Shown here: piece after piece, positions 47,131 through 60,596 of the stretch
Layout of the letters: every line of letters begins with the position of its first letter
How positions within the stretch are numbered: position 1 is the stretch's first letter
Assembly (NCBI GenBank): GCA_034509425.1
Contig: JAVTVJ010000068.1
Location: forward strand, 2,914,001 to 2,978,000
DNA from: Eopsaltria australis
Taxonomy: Eukaryota; Chordata; Aves; Passeriformes; Petroicidae
Direction of reading: 5' to 3'
Length of the DNA stretch: 64,000 nt
Position numbers and translations under genes: made by a program
Notes under the pieces: generated by a model
Seen by the model: the letters and a program-made list of their open reading frames with translations, nothing else
What the model was told of the DNA's origin: nothing
Database searches by the model: none

Positions 47131-50100
47131 CATCTCCACCTCCTCTACAAAGGCTGTTTATGCAAAATTCCTCCTTGGGGAAAATCCCCCTATGCTGAGG
47201 AAATTCTGAGCTCCCTCTGCAAGTTTTACTTCAGTTATAATATGGATTTGATCCATCTCCTGTGCAATGGCTGTTGTGATCAGGGATGCCTTTGTGAATA
47301 CTTTTCATGCTCAACTATTTTATCTGATTCCTCCTTGGAGAGCATCTTTGCTGCTCCTCAAGGCTGTATTCACTCTGACAGTCTTCCCAATACCATACCC
47401 TGGGGAATTTTAATTTTCAATTGTCTTGGTAATTGGTGTATGCGTGTTTTAATTGCATGAAAATTTCCTATTGTACATCCCAGTTCTTTTAACTCAATAT
47501 ATGCACACAGTGAAGAACCCAGATTTCCATCAAGTGCCAGTCAAAGGAACTGCAAAAATATATATATCCTGAAAATTTCCCTCCAGTCCCTGCACACCTA
47601 CTCATCCAAATCCACATAGGCTCCACTGATGCTCAAAATACTCCAGAAAAATCAGCAAATGAGATAAGTGGAAACAGGATGTGCTTCCAATTTCCAGATG
47701 AAGTCTCAGGGAGAAAAAATGGTATTGTTACTGCTAGAAAGTATTTGTAATCATTAAAAACAACAGTAGGAGGCTGAAGAAATGGGACTGAGTTTCTGCT
47801 GCAAGAGGAGAAAACAGCCATAAGCAACTCAGAAGTCTTTTCTTACCTCATCAGGGTATCACTTTCATGGTCCACAAATTCCATATTCAGACTCTGGGAA
47901 TCTAATCTTCCCAGTCAAATGACACAACTAATTTATTCCCACAATTTCCCTTTTAATCCAGTGTCTCAGCAGCCAAACAGTGCAACTTGAGCTTGGTTTG
48001 CACAGAGGGGCTGTTACAGGGGTAAAGGCAGTTTTTGGCAATTCATTGAGAATCACTGGCAGGGGGGCAGAGCTGATGAGGGACAGATTCCTTTGTTTCC
48101 AGAAGGAGAACAGGAGGTCTGAAAATACAGAAGGAGGGCTGAGCCCATTACCAGCAGTTATTTGGTGGTGCTGCTTATGCAGGCTGATCAGCTGTAAAAT
48201 TTTGGGCAGTGGCTTTTTGAGGCTATTAACCTTTGGTATCTAAAATGTGAACTTGAACTAAGTATTTAAATGACTTTGATGATCAATGGAGGAAACAGGC
48301 ATAACTGGGTCAGAATAAAAGTGTGCACTGTAAATGTCCACGGACTGTTAAATAAATCCTTCTTGCTGCTATTTTTACCCATAGAAAGTCCACCTTTGGT
48401 TAGAAAATAAAAAGCCCACCCTGTCTGTGAAATAGCCCATGTCTATTTATAACTATATCTGTTTTATAAAGATGTCAGAGAATGAATGCTCTGTTCCCTG
48501 GACTTTTGGTGTAGCTGTTGTGCATGATTGGTCATATGACCAACTTTGAGTGATCACTCAAGCATTTAAAAGAACAGTTTATGGAAAATGAGATGCTCTG
48601 ATGAAGAATACCCTTAGGATAGAGAGTTGACATAAACTGAACAAGCAGCCCAGCTCAGTCTCACCAAGCTGTGCCAACCCCATTTAACCCTAGAGGGTTG
48701 TTAAACTTGGGATCAGGAGAGCTGTGGCTCGGGGTTGTTAACCAAAGCTAATGCAAGGTGAAGGGGGGTGTCAAAACCAGGAATTCGGAACACAGTAACA
48801 AGATTGTGTTAGAGAGACAGAGACAGATCCACTTCATCTCTTCTTTCACTATTTTGCCAAATGTAGACACCAGGCTGAAATTTTTCTTAATTTCTCAACC
48901 CTTCACTCTCTGCTATTTCTCACCCCTGCTTTGCTTCCCTATCCTGCTTTTTCACTGGTTTCTTTCTGTGGTACAGAAAGATTGGGGAGGGGCTGAAGAG
49001 ATGGAAATAATTTCAGCTTTTCTGATCTGTGCAATCCTTCAGTGGTTTATAAACAGTCATTCAATAAGGCTTCTCAAGGAACGTGACACAGATCACCATC
49101 AAAGCCAGGTTTCTGTGTAAGTTCAGACAGAGCCCTGCCTACACCAGCCTGCCCCTGCTCAAATCCTGCCCTAGGCTGGCTACTTCCCTTTGAGCTGCCT
49201 GCTCCCTGGCACAGGCAGAGTGCAGAGTAACCACACTCTACAGTAGTAGTAGTGTAAGTCTCACTCTCCTCTAGTCCCTGTTGCTGGACACAGGCCTGGG
49301 CAGTATTCACTGGAGTCATTTCTCAGGCACCTTCATTTGAGATTGTCCCAGATAGTGCAGACACCTTTGGTACAGCTGCCAAAATTCAGTAGACAAGGAG
49401 AAAATAACACTGACTGCCTTAAATGTCATGGGAGACAAACCCATAGGGCGATTTTTCATCTAATCTTTATTCTGTCTTTTGTGTTACCCTTATTGAGCCT
49501 GATGGAAAGTGCAGGCATTCTGCACAATTTAAAACCAGGCCACTGGATTTTAGCCCATAGACACAAAGGTTGGAATACATGCCTTTACATTCTGAATAAA
49601 TCTAAACCCTTTTGCATACAATGAAAATGTTCTTGTTGACTCTTTTTAAAAAAACGCAGTTTGCAAAAGACATGCAGATGTTAGAACCACAATATAGAAA
49701 TGAAAATACTTTTCACAGAAAGGTTTTTATTTTTCTTTTATTTTTTAAAAATTTGTTTTGAAAAAAAATTAGTGTTTTATTGGTATTTAATAAGTCTAAA
49801 CTGAGCTCTTTACATAAAGTGAAATTTCATGGAGCTCAAACCAAGACAGGATGTCAGCTTCAGGCAAGTTTCTCCTCATATTCCTCTTTCTCATATACCA
49901 CTTTCTCTATGCCTCCTCTTTAAAGAATTTGTCTTTTTCATAGTCTTTCTGGTCCTTCATAGCTTTTAATGTAAAAGAATCTTTTGTCTATTTCCTCCAC
50001 TGATCATTAAAAGCACCTAAATATTTAGCTCAAGTATGTGTTTTTGATCCCAAAAGTTAGTACAGTTGGTAATTTCCATGTTTCACCTTTTCCTGGAATA

Positions 50101-53100
50101 GCTCTACTTTGGCCATCATCTCCCTCAGCCAGAGGTTTATATGACACTTAGTCTGCTGGAGCTGAGCTGGTGTGGTACCTTCAGCATCAACTCTGGGACA
50201 AATCGCTCCCTGCACTGTTTTGAGTGCTTTCTCCTTTTCTCTTTCCTTCTTTGTGTTGTTTCACAGCTCTTTTCTACTTCTTTCTACCTCTTACTTCATT
50301 CATGGCAAAAAATAGAAAAAGAATGGATTAGCTCAGTTGGTTGAAGTTTGATTCCTCTTAATTGCAGAGGGTAAAGCAGTGTTTGTTTTGTTTGAAAAGG
50401 TTAAGAACTGTCCCTTGACAGCTGAAGGGAAGTTCAGCTGACAACAGCCTATCATATCAGTGCTTGTTGCCCGACCCTCTGTGGTCAAAGGAGAAAAGTG
50501 AGCAATTCTCCTAATCCTGAAGGAAATATCTAAAACAGATGATGAAGGCCCCCAAGTTAAACTAGTGTTAATATCTGAAGTTATGTGAGATCATATCACC
50601 TCAGCAGTCTTTAACTGTCTTATAGACAGGTTGCATTCTAGAGGAAATTTTTTAAATAGTAACTTCAACAGCAGGAACAAATTCCTTCTTACTGGTAACC
50701 CTGTTGCTCAGTGTTTGAATTTCTCTCGGGCTAGACAAGCAGTTTCATTTTCCCTAAGGTAAATCTCTCTGTGCAGCTCTGGTGCCTGCTAGTGCAGTCC
50801 TGTAATGCCACCTAGAAGATGTTGATTATTTTCCTCTCAGCACAGAGTTTATTTCCTTCACCCTCTGTCTGGACTTTGTCCAGACTGAATCAGAGTGCTG
50901 TTTGCTTTGCTTTTAGCATCTAGGGTTGCTATGAAAATGATATTTTGAGGCAAAGCTCACTCAAAATGTGACACTCAGAAGTTTTTATGGAAATTGTCAA
51001 AACCACTATGGAGGTCTTCCCTAGAGGACTCAGCCTAAATGCTCATGTTATATTGGAGCCTTTCAGACAAGTGCTTCTCCTGTATAGTGCTGCTTGCTGA
51101 AAAGGATGTCAGAATCCCTAGAGGAAAGGAAAAAGCTGAACCAAATTCTGTCTGGGTGGAGTATGAAGGAGCCCCACAGATTTTATGTTTTAAATAGGAT
51201 TTAGGTGAATACTGCTGGCAGAAATGTGTTCCTCAGAATGGTGGAATAAAATCAAGGTGAACTCTTAGTCCTCTGGCTAAAGGGCCAGTAGGCAACAACC
51301 TGGTACTGATGGCAGAGAAAAGAGAATACAGATGAACATGGATTATCCTTTTGTCTTAAAATTTGAAGCTGGGCATTTTGCACTTGCCTTTTCTATTACT
51401 TGGAATTTCCTGTAATTAACCTAGTCTCAAAAAAACCTGAATTTATTTTTGCTAAGTGTGAAGACCATCTACAGGGAGGTACTGAAGTAGCACCTGTATT
51501 CCTGGCAAAGTCTGAAGCCAGCAAGAAATATATTTTCTATCTCAGCCATGGACTTGTTGAAGAAGCATGGAGAAATGGAGCTGAAGAGAGGTTAAGTAGG
51601 GGTACAGTACATTTGTAAAGCACTTGATGGGTGTCTAAATGGTAATAGCAGATTGCTGCATGGCCCGTGGCTTAGGTGGCTTCCTCTTGCTTTCTGGCTG
51701 CCACCAGCCTGTGAGAAGGCATCTTGCCTCTGCTCAGGGAGTGCTGAATAGCCTCTTGCCTCCAGATGCTTTTTTCTGCCTTGAGTGTTGAGACTGAAAA
51801 ACTTTTGTGCCTTTTGGACCAGAGAGCTCATCTCTTGCCAGCAGCTCATGATATGCATTACCTGACTGGCCCAGTACAGTGATCTTCTTCTCTAGAGGGG
51901 CCAAGGAAGTTGTTTAACCTAAAGCTGACCAGAGGAAAAAAGGTTTCTCAGATTCTGCAAGTGTCTGTATTGCTCCTGGCTCTGTCTGTGCACAGCTGTA
52001 ACCATCTCTGGTTTTTGGAAGGGCTACTGTAGGTTAGAGGGGTGAGACTGGGAAGTTACATTTCAGTTTGGACCCAGCTATGGAATCACAAATTCTGAGG
52101 TCTGTTTTACTTTACCCTGTCCCCGTGTCCCTCTTGAGTATGATCCTGCCCAGCCTGGATGAGCTGGTCATCCCCTTGGCTCTCTAGGGTTAGCTGGATG
52201 AACCAAAGACATTTGTGTTTGTTTCTCTCTTAAACACCCACAGAAAACTCACAGCAAGCCTCAGAGTTGACACACTGAGAACACTGGAGGTCTGTCCTAT
52301 TTTTCAGGCAGGACTTTGGAAGAGCTTGTATGCTTGTCCAGACTGGCATATATCTGGTAAGCTCCAGACACATCTTGAGCACACATGCGGGATGAGTGTG
52401 CTCTGTAAAGACAGCAAAGCTAGAACTTGCAGTCGACATCAGGCAGCCTCTGAGTGTAATGCGTGAGCCCTGGGGCTTAAATCACCATGTCCCGAAAGCA
52501 CAGGCTCAGTGTGCATGCACACACCATCTACAGGGCAGAATAGCCACATCCCCAAAGCTTTGATTTGCTGCACATGCTCTGTAAAAGACTTATTCATGAT
52601 TTCTTAGCAAATGTTTGCAACACCAAGCTGTGAAGGAATACTGGCAGCACAAAGATCGTGGGTAGAGACAGCACACTGTGCCAGTTGAGCTGCCAGAGCT
52701 GAGCAGGCTTTCTCAGGCATGAGCCCCTCTTGGCTGCCAGTGTATATTAGCCAGAACATAGGGACCCCTGGATTAGGATGCAGATTCCAGCACAAATACT
52801 CCACATATTTGTCCAAAACAAATATTTAGTTAAAGGGATGTGAAAATAACTAATTAGATGTGTGACTGTCTATTCTAGCTCATGCCCATCACCAGTATAA
52901 TGAGGACTGATATTACTTAAATTCTAAATTCTTCTGAGTTTTCATTTCCTTTTAAAAAGCCTTTCTATATATTTCTTTTAGGTGCTTTTGTTATCAAATA
53001 TTGTTTGCCAGCTCTAGGTATAAAACTCTCTTTAAAGATTATCTGTTTACAAAATCACATATTGTTATTTCTGTATTCTTAATCAGGATGAGAAGGGTAC

Positions 53101-55315
53101 TGTGTATTTGCTCTACTTTATCAGCAGAATCATAAACCAGCAGCTGTTATTAAAGCTGAATAAATACGCTGGTAGTGCTGAGGTGTCTTTCAGTTTGAAA
53201 TCAGACTTTAGAGTATTCAGCTGTTGGTTTTATTGTTGAGACCTCAGCTGAATAGAAATCTTTATGAAAATTTCTAGGTAGAGAATTCTAGACTCAAGTT
53301 CACTGGCACTCAGTGACAGAATCCTCTAATGCCTCTAACTTTACAGAGACAGTCAGCAAACATTGCCTATCATCTCATGGAAATAGAGTGTGTATCTAAT
53401 TTCATTGTTAATTACTATCAGTAAGTTAGAGAGGATATATGGAGGAGAGTCAGAATTCATTTATGTTCATTTTATCATCAGCTCTTTGTTCTTTACTCCT
53501 GTTATTTAGAGATATCCTATCACAGTACACCTTTTTCCATGAAGAAGAGGTAAGGAAACAGTAAATAAATTATAATTTCTCTTTAGACAGGTCTTCTTTA
53601 CCTTCAGGGATGCCATTGGTACCTGATTTTCTGCCAAGGCTGAGGTCTCTAGGTCTCTCTAACTTCCCTTAAATGCTGCTGTAACAGTAGGTGTCCATTT
53701 ATCCACTCTTGGAAACAATCCCTTTAGGAATCTCCTTATTCATTCAGGCTGTTCAAATAATTGCCTATACTAATAAATGGATTATCTGGATTGTGTTTCA
53801 TTGCCTGCTTCTGTCTTGCATCCTTATAAACAAATCTGCTCTGACAGGAGAGAAGTCAGGAGGCTATTTTTAACACATCTGAGCAATTGACTCCCTATGG
53901 TACTTAGAGGTTATATTTATTTATTTATCTTTTGAGCAGCCAGGCTGCATGTAAATGTTGAGAACTGGGAGTACTTCTCCATTTATGTATGGATACATAT
54001 GCAGGTGACATCTCAGCTTCATCTCAAGATGATACTCAAATATATATTCCTTCCTTCTTTTTCTCTTAATGTTATTTTGAAAGAGAAAGGCTTTTTTTCT
54101 GTACAAGTAGAATTACAATAGTTTTTGAAAGAAGTCTCTAGTTTTCCACAGCCAAGAAATAAATGTCAATCTTGGATAACAGTGCTTATAATTATGTCTT
54201 AGTATGATATATTTCATTCTATTGTCGTGATTTTTATTATTTTTAAAATTGAAGTATTGCTAAAGCCAAGTTGATTAATTTTTAGTTTTCAAACTAATTC
54301 TCTGTCACATAATAATGACATTGAATTTATCCCAGTTTGTATTCTGTAAAGACTGTGGAAGTTTAGATCCTCAGGATTTTCTAAAATTAACAGAACAATG
54401 TTGCTTACTCTTTCCACAGATCTTTTTTGGTTTTTTGGGTAGAAGAGAGAAGCCCAGAATTTAGTCCTCAGACTAAAACCATGGCAGTTGCTTTTACCTG
54501 GAAGTTTCTGTATATTTACAAATATTATATACTGGCATGAAACGCAGAGCAAAGCATGGGAAGAGATATTTATAACAAAGGATTTGCAATCCTTACAGGA
54601 AACAATAGAAACAAATATAAGTAGGAAATGTGCAAACACATGTAAGCAGCTGCTATCCAGCCATACTAGCTGTTGAAAGAATGCAAACAAAATTTAGATA
54701 TTTAAGTCATGGTTTTGTCTTAGATAAATGAGCATTTCATTTGGATGGAAATACCATCATTTATACTAACTGTGTGTACATTCCTCTCTTCTCCTCAGAG
54801 CTGGTAAGATTATGAATTTAGCTTTGACACTTTCAAATTTGTCTTACTTGACAATCAAACAAAAAATATCATTTACCAGCTTCCCACAGAATGAGAAAAA
54901 ATATTCAGGACCATTTAATTGTTTTAATCAGATAACATCAAGATATTATAATGCAAAATATGTTTTCTAACTGTAACTTAATAGGATGGTAGTTTGCATA
55001 TTTTATATAGCTAAGCAAAGTGAATCACACAAAGCAAATATGATTTTAATAATATTTGAAACAATATGCTCTAACTCAGAAAGTAATGGAAGATTTAAAT
55101 GATTCACATTAATTTATGTGGTTTTTTTAAAATCATGCATTTTTAATTGACATATTCTTTTGTCTATTGGTTTTATTCTAGTTAAATTTTTTTTAATGTA
55201 AATTTTGACCAGTGAAAAAATATCCCCACCCTGTTCTTAACTAGTGGAAAGAATTGCTGTGAAAGTCACATAGGAAACATTTAGTAATTTTCTTTGCAAT
55301 CTTTTGTCATTGCAG
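47131..55315. other. AT-rich intergenic or intronic DNA, no supported gene
   Basis: About 8.2 kb without recognised genes or transposons. The segment 47131-47400 might extend the zinc-finger relic but no finger can be aligned. A tRNA A-box-like string occurs at 50328-50340. Open frames up to 133 codons (54289-54690, minus) have no recognised domain. Confidence 0.4.
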
Positions 55316-55553
55316 GTATGGAAAAGGTGTTTTAAGTCATCCAGCAGCTGAAAAGGCATTAATGGTTTGGATTTTAAGTGTATGCTTTAGTATTTGCAGA
55401 TATCCAGCTGAAAAACTGCCACCTCCTGGTACCATGGAAGCCCTAGGCTCAGGGTTTCTGACTCCAGAACCTTTGGAACTTTGTAGAGGTCTTTGGACTT
55501 CCAGGCTCCCCAGTCTTTGGTGGAAGATTCTGCCTGTATCTCCACAGGAATAA
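55316..55553 (+). CDS. Candidate terminal exon, unknown protein
   Basis: A strong acceptor (TTTCTTTGCAATCTTTTGTCATTGCAG) is followed after one base by 78 open codons and a TAA stop. The peptide starts YGKGVLSHPAAEKAL, continues with a short hydrophobic run (MVWILSVCFSIC) and a proline-rich part (PAEKLPPPGTM). Possible internal donors exist (after CCTCCTG, GTACCATG). The minus strand is open over the same bases for 96 codons, so openness alone is weak evidence. No upstream exon was assigned and no AATAAA follows closely. The protein is not recognised. Confidence 0.25.
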
Positions 55554-56399
55554 CTTCCTGTATCTGTCTCATTTGAGAGAGAGAGAAAAAAATACCAGAT
55601 TTTTAAAATTCTGATTTGTTTCTCCACAAGATAGCTGTTCAGCGGGAAGTTTCAAAATGTTTCAAAGTTTCAAAGCTTTACAAGCTTTTTTCTTGTAAAG
55701 ATCTTGAGAAAGGAGCTGCAAAATTGGCTGTTACTGGGACCTGAACTATGGCACTGCCAGAACAAAAGCTTTCCTTGGTTTCTGTTGCTTGCTTTAGGCT
55801 GTTCAAAGGCAGCAATCAGTGGGCACGAGAAGTGATGAGCTGAGTGATTCATTAATGTAGGGAGTTCCAGAAGAAACCTCTTGGTGTGAGGGTGGGTAGT
55901 CTGTAGCTCTGCTGACTGCCCATGTCTGACAGCAGGCAGCTTTTCAAAGCCAGGGAATGCAGAACATCTTTTGTTCATGCAGAGCATCTTTTGTTCCACT
56001 CAGAGCACTCAAAATCTCGTTATCTCAAGATAATAGAACCACAGCAGCAGCAAATTTGGCTGAGGCAACCAGAAATGTGTCGTAACTTTTCCTGAGAATC
56101 CTGGAGGCTGAGTAAGCTCTGACAGATGAACAAACATGATGTCTATCTTCCAGCCATGGAAGATCAGGCCACACAGTTTAACTTCAGTTTTGGCAATAAG
56201 CAGTAAACGGAAAATTACCATGACTTTAGGAATATCTCTGATGCTGCCATATCATATTCTTCTAAAAGTATCAAAAAGAAACTAAGGAAACCTGAATTTG
56301 CTGAAACTACTGCAAAGTGAAAGCAGAACTACAGAGCAAGCCACATTGAGAGAAAGCTCGGTCATTGTCATTCACTGTCACACCAGGGGACTGTGCAGA
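55554..56399. other. Non-coding DNA, no feature seen
   Basis: Overlapping short frames on the minus strand (for example 55670-55999) have no domain. No repeat is recognised. Confidence 0.35.
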
Positions 56400-56790
56400 G
56401 TAAAGTACTTCAATGGAGTGATGCTGTTCAGTATTTTCATGAATGACTTCAATGAAAACATAAGAGCGTACCTTGCAGGTACAGAAATCACACTGAAGGA
56501 TAGAATTAGAAATCCAAACTACCTTGATAACCTAGGGAAAAGTCTGACACAACATATGAGGAAGCTGATTGTACAAATGCTTCTAAAACTCAAAGGAATT
56601 TTTCATTCCAAGATTTGTAAGTATAAATGCAAGATGGAGCAAGGTGTTGGACTGAATAGAGGCAAGATGGGGAAAACTGATGTAGAAAATCACCTTGTTA
56701 TCTAGTGATGTATGTACTGAATGTGAGCCAGCAGTGCTCTGCAACAAGGTGCACATTGCAGTGAGATATACAGCAAAAAACATATGGTCT
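56400..56790 (+). mobile_element. Old, highly diverged CR1 ORF2 fragment
   Basis: The plus strand around 56425-56460 (TTCAGTATTTTCATGAATGACTTC) matches the CR1 reverse-transcriptase segment and translates to LFSIFMNDFNENI, comparable with the family's VLFNIFINDLDEGI-type sequence. Near 56725-56745, GTGAGCCAGCAGTG matches a later CR1 landmark. The catalytic FADDT-type motif that should follow is not preserved. This is in the same orientation as, and upstream of, the CR1 3' end at 57377, so both may be pieces of one ancient copy. The match is patchy and limits are approximate. Confidence 0.5.
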
Positions 56791-57376
56791 GAGATGCTAA
56801 AAATTACAGAAAGCATGGAGTTCAGAATATTTACAAATTAAAATTTTTATTAAGTTTTTATACAGTGTCCAAGATAATAAAAACCCATCTTATTTTAGAG
56901 CACATTAGCTCAGCACAGTCAGGAGTTCCTGGAAAGAGTTCCTGTCATCCCAGGGTAGTCACTCATGGGCACAGGCAGAACTGTAGAGGTTTCATAGCTG
57001 CATAGGTTTAATCCTGCAGTGAAAGGACCATGAAAGAATCAAACCTCACTTCATGTGTGGGGCAGCCTGTGCACAATCAGCATCACAGCAAACGCCAGAC
57101 GTGTCTGTGGATTTACCCATGGCAGATGTAGCAGATCATTGCAAATATGACCTGCACAGATGCAGTGCAGCTTTCCAAAGTGTTTCACTGAAGCTTTGGA
57201 GCTTCCAGGACTTGGAGCATATTTGGCAGAATGTTTTGAAGAAATGCAAACTATGTGCACACAACACCAGTGAATATTTGAAGAAAAAGGTCACAATTTA
57301 TTCTTCAGATTATTCTGTTGTCTTCAAAGTTCAAGTCTGGTATGTTCTGGCAGAGATGAAAGCGTGGACAAAAACA
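56791..57376. other. Diverged DNA between two CR1 pieces
   Basis: The CR1 segment that should lie here is not recognisable, either eroded or replaced. A 116-codon plus-strand frame (57053-57403) runs through it and into the CR1 3' piece; it has no recognised domain. Confidence 0.35.
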
Positions 57377-57613
57377 GGATACTCCAGAGGAGGTTTAGAT
57401 TAAATATTAGAAAAACTTCATCACTAAAATGGGTGGTCAAACTCTGAAACAGGATACCCAGGGAAGTGGTGGAGTCACTGTCCCTGGAAGTTTTAACAAA
57501 ATGTAGATGTAGTGCTTAGGGACATGGTTTAGTGGTGGACATGGCCATGCTCTGTTAACAGCTGGACTTGATCTTAGAAGTTTCTTCCAAACTCAGTGGT
57601 TCTATGGTTCTCT
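57377..57613 (+). mobile_element. CR1 LINE 3' end
   Basis: The plus strand from CTCCAGAGGAGGTTTAGATTAAATATTAG, through GGAAGTGGTGGAGTCACTGTCCCTGGAAG and TTAGGGACATGGTTTAGTGGTGGACATGG, to CTCAGTGGTTCTATGGTTCTCTG is a near-consensus CR1 3' end in forward orientation. The terminal TTCTATGGTTC retains the family's 3' direct-repeat motif. Reading frames are broken (for example TAG after GAGGTT). It is the only forward-strand CR1 here. Confidence 0.93.
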
Positions 57614-60596
57614 GACCTGCCGATTGTTTCCTCATTCCTTTCAGAGCCTCTTTGGAAACATCAGTGGGTTTTTCCACAGTAATAAAAAGATTAAATTCTC
57701 TCTTTTTTGATTCTCTACTCTATTGTAACATTTTTTTGTGTGACAGGCTGTTGAAAATCTTGTCTTTGGTTATTCAAACACAAGGAGTCTGGGGAATAAG
57801 AGGATTATCATCGAAAAGATTACACTGTGCTTACCTTTTTTTTTTTTCTTGACTGTGTTAGACATGATTCTATAAGCATATTTTTTGCACTTACCTTCAT
57901 ATGAATATGTGGAATGTTTTAGATTAATTATATACTAATTTTATAAAGACATAATTTTACATGTTATGAGAAATTACTGAAAATAAGTGGGAAAATATGT
58001 AAATCATTAAGCATAAAGCATGGAAAACAACAAAAATTGTTAACAACCCAGCAGCCTCTAGTCCATGCAGATTTTATATCCAACAGTTACACAAAATAGC
58101 AAAATAAAGGGAATAAGGGCAATATCTTAAGCTATTGCTGTTCTTCCAGTGTTATTGAGGTACCAGGTATTCTCCTCATGATAAAATAGAGATTCCTGCA
58201 TTTTTTCCCTATTATAACTTTGTTGCACAAGTTTTTATGTCTTCTTTTATAATTCAATGAAGTAAACATACAATTTGAAGTCTTCTGATGTTCTGACTAC
58301 TTGAACTCACAGAATACCTATCTAAAGAGGGTACTGAATGAATGCCCATAGAGATTCTTTACCCTCTTAAAAGGATAAATTTCCTGTTCCAGTTATCACT
58401 CCTATCTTCCAGTATAGTTTCTGCATACTGCTTGCTTAAAAATCAAAACACATTAATGTTTACAGTATCAGTATTTCACTATTAATTTCCACATTTAGCT
58501 CTTTTATTCTAATTGATTCTTCTGAAATAAAGGTGCAGCCAGGACATTCCCACCCTGTGTGTACATACTATGAATGGAGTTCTTTGCTGTATTCTCAAAA
58601 TGAAATTATTTGTTCCAGTGAGTTTGTGCTTTAGACCAATATACATGTGTATATTGGTACAAGCAGATCTTGTTGCTTCAAAGAAGCAATTCTGAATTTT
58701 GTTAAAAATATTCTATTAAGTCTTTAAGCTTTATTATCAGCATCTCTTTCATGTTGCTAAAAACAGATTACTTTTGGATGCAGTATAATCAATTTATTTG
58801 TTTTTTCTTTGAGAGCTAAGCTTGAAAACACTGGAAAATGCAATGCAAATGTTTCTAAATTTGTAACTAAAAAGAAAACCTATACTTTTGTTGAATTGTT
58901 GTTTGATTTTAAACCCTTATTTAGCATCTCTGCCAAGACACGTATACTAGGAGTCAATGATAATTCCCAGAGGAAAGTTGATTTCCCAAGGTTGTCAGAA
59001 ACATTTATATTTATGAAGGGAAAAGTGCAGAGACCAAAGTTTTCCACAGACCAAGAATTAAATCCATACATTTAAAACTTTTTGTGTTATGGTATTGTCA
59101 TCCTGTTTAATGTAAAGGGAGGATTAAGAATATTTGTTTTGGAAAATTGCCTCTCAGGATTTTATTTTTGTGAAAGCAAAGGCATTGTTGGGGTTGAATC
59201 AGCATCCTATGGTGGTTGAAGTGTAGAAGTAATATTACATGAGTCATTCAAGATGAATTGCTGTGGTTTTAGAGAGGAACTCTTGGTTGTTGTTGCAAAA
59301 AAACCTGTACCTTGGTCCATCACATTTTGAAAGTAATTGCTTACTTTGTGTAGCTATTAATGCTAATTACATTTCAGGAGCTAACGTGGCAGGCTATTTG
59401 TTATCCTTGAAGGTATGAAGTGGAAAGTTCAATATGTCAGCTGATAACATTTTTATGAAGTATTTGAAAATTCCCAACTTGTCTTCATAATTCTGAAGTT
59501 GGCTTAGGTAACATTTTATTTCTTAGTATTTTGGCCTAACGTTTGGTGGCTGAAGCTTTTTTGAGTGTTGTGTGATGAATAGTGGATAGAAAATTTTCAC
59601 AGAAAGCTTGCATTATTCAACTTTTTATCATATTTGATCGTCAGTAAATTCTGTTTAGTTTTATTCTATATTTTATAGACCTGGTAGTTCTCAAGTGCTG
59701 TAGGTAAAGATCCAGAATTTGTGGTTCTTTTCCCAAAATTGAAAGTGAAGTTTCATAAAAGGATCAGGCAGGTTCTATGATTTCCCTAAGTCCAGAAAGG
59801 CTTTTATGTAGAAAAATGCTTATCATGTGAGGGCTTAAGATGACTGATCTGTTTGCCACAAATCTTGTACATTCTGTGGAATGAGACAGCAGTTCCTTTT
59901 TCTTCCTGCTCTTCAAGGTTAACTTGCTAAGTGTATATGTGCATATATGGTTTAAAGTTACTTCCAGCATGTCTTGGCAGGATTGACTTGAGACTGGTTT
60001 TTCTTAGCATATGGGAATGTTTATTGCCCTGACCTCCAGAGGCCAAGGGCTCTGCACATAACCAAGAGAGCACTGCTGGATGTAGGGCAAATATGCCAGA
60101 CGCAGGAGAGAGAGGTACAGGAGCATAATGTTAGTCCTGCCAGTGTGAATTATATCTGTGACTCTACAAAGAAATGCTAGGGAATGAATAATCACTATGT
60201 GAAAAAGTTAAGGTAGTCAATGAAAGGGAATGGAATCCAAGTGAACTGACTTTTCCAGTTCTCTAAATATGAGAGATACTCAGATTCTTAGCAAGGGGAT
60301 TAAAAGCCTTGTGGGATATAAACGTCATTCTGAAGCTTGGATGCATTCCTTCTTATCAGCTAATGTGATTATTGATAGTGAAGTTTCAAAGCCTGATGAT
60401 GACAGAGGTACATGACTCTGCACTCCAGATCATCTGAAACACAAGACGGAAAAAAAGAATACGTGATTGAAGAATAAATTCCCACAATGATGCTATTTGC
60501 ATCTGCAGAAAATAGTTTATTTTTTCATATTTATTCAATAGAATGTGTGTATATTCCTATATATTTATATAAAACCTCCTCCTCCTAAAATGCTTC
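57614..60596. other. AT-rich DNA downstream of the minus-strand gene candidate; no supported gene
   Basis: No transposon is recognised. A perfect inverted repeat lies at 58635-58658 and an enhancer-like block at 59340-59480. Just after the CR1 end, a strong acceptor (CTCATTCCTTTCAG, ending 57640) precedes a 21-codon frame starting SLFGNISGFFHSNKK; the donor after it is weak, so it is not called. Confidence 0.4.
58635..58658. repeat. Perfect 11-bp-arm inverted repeat
   Basis: Arms ACCAATATACA and TGTATATTGGT are exact reverse complements around a TG spacer. It contains inverted CCAAT-type boxes; function unknown. Confidence 0.75.

Noticed and set aside
55337..55627. Minus-strand peptide with DTGSYSC, like an immunoglobulin-domain motif
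   Set aside because: No second cysteine or tryptophan at Ig spacing and no further Ig features; a chance match.
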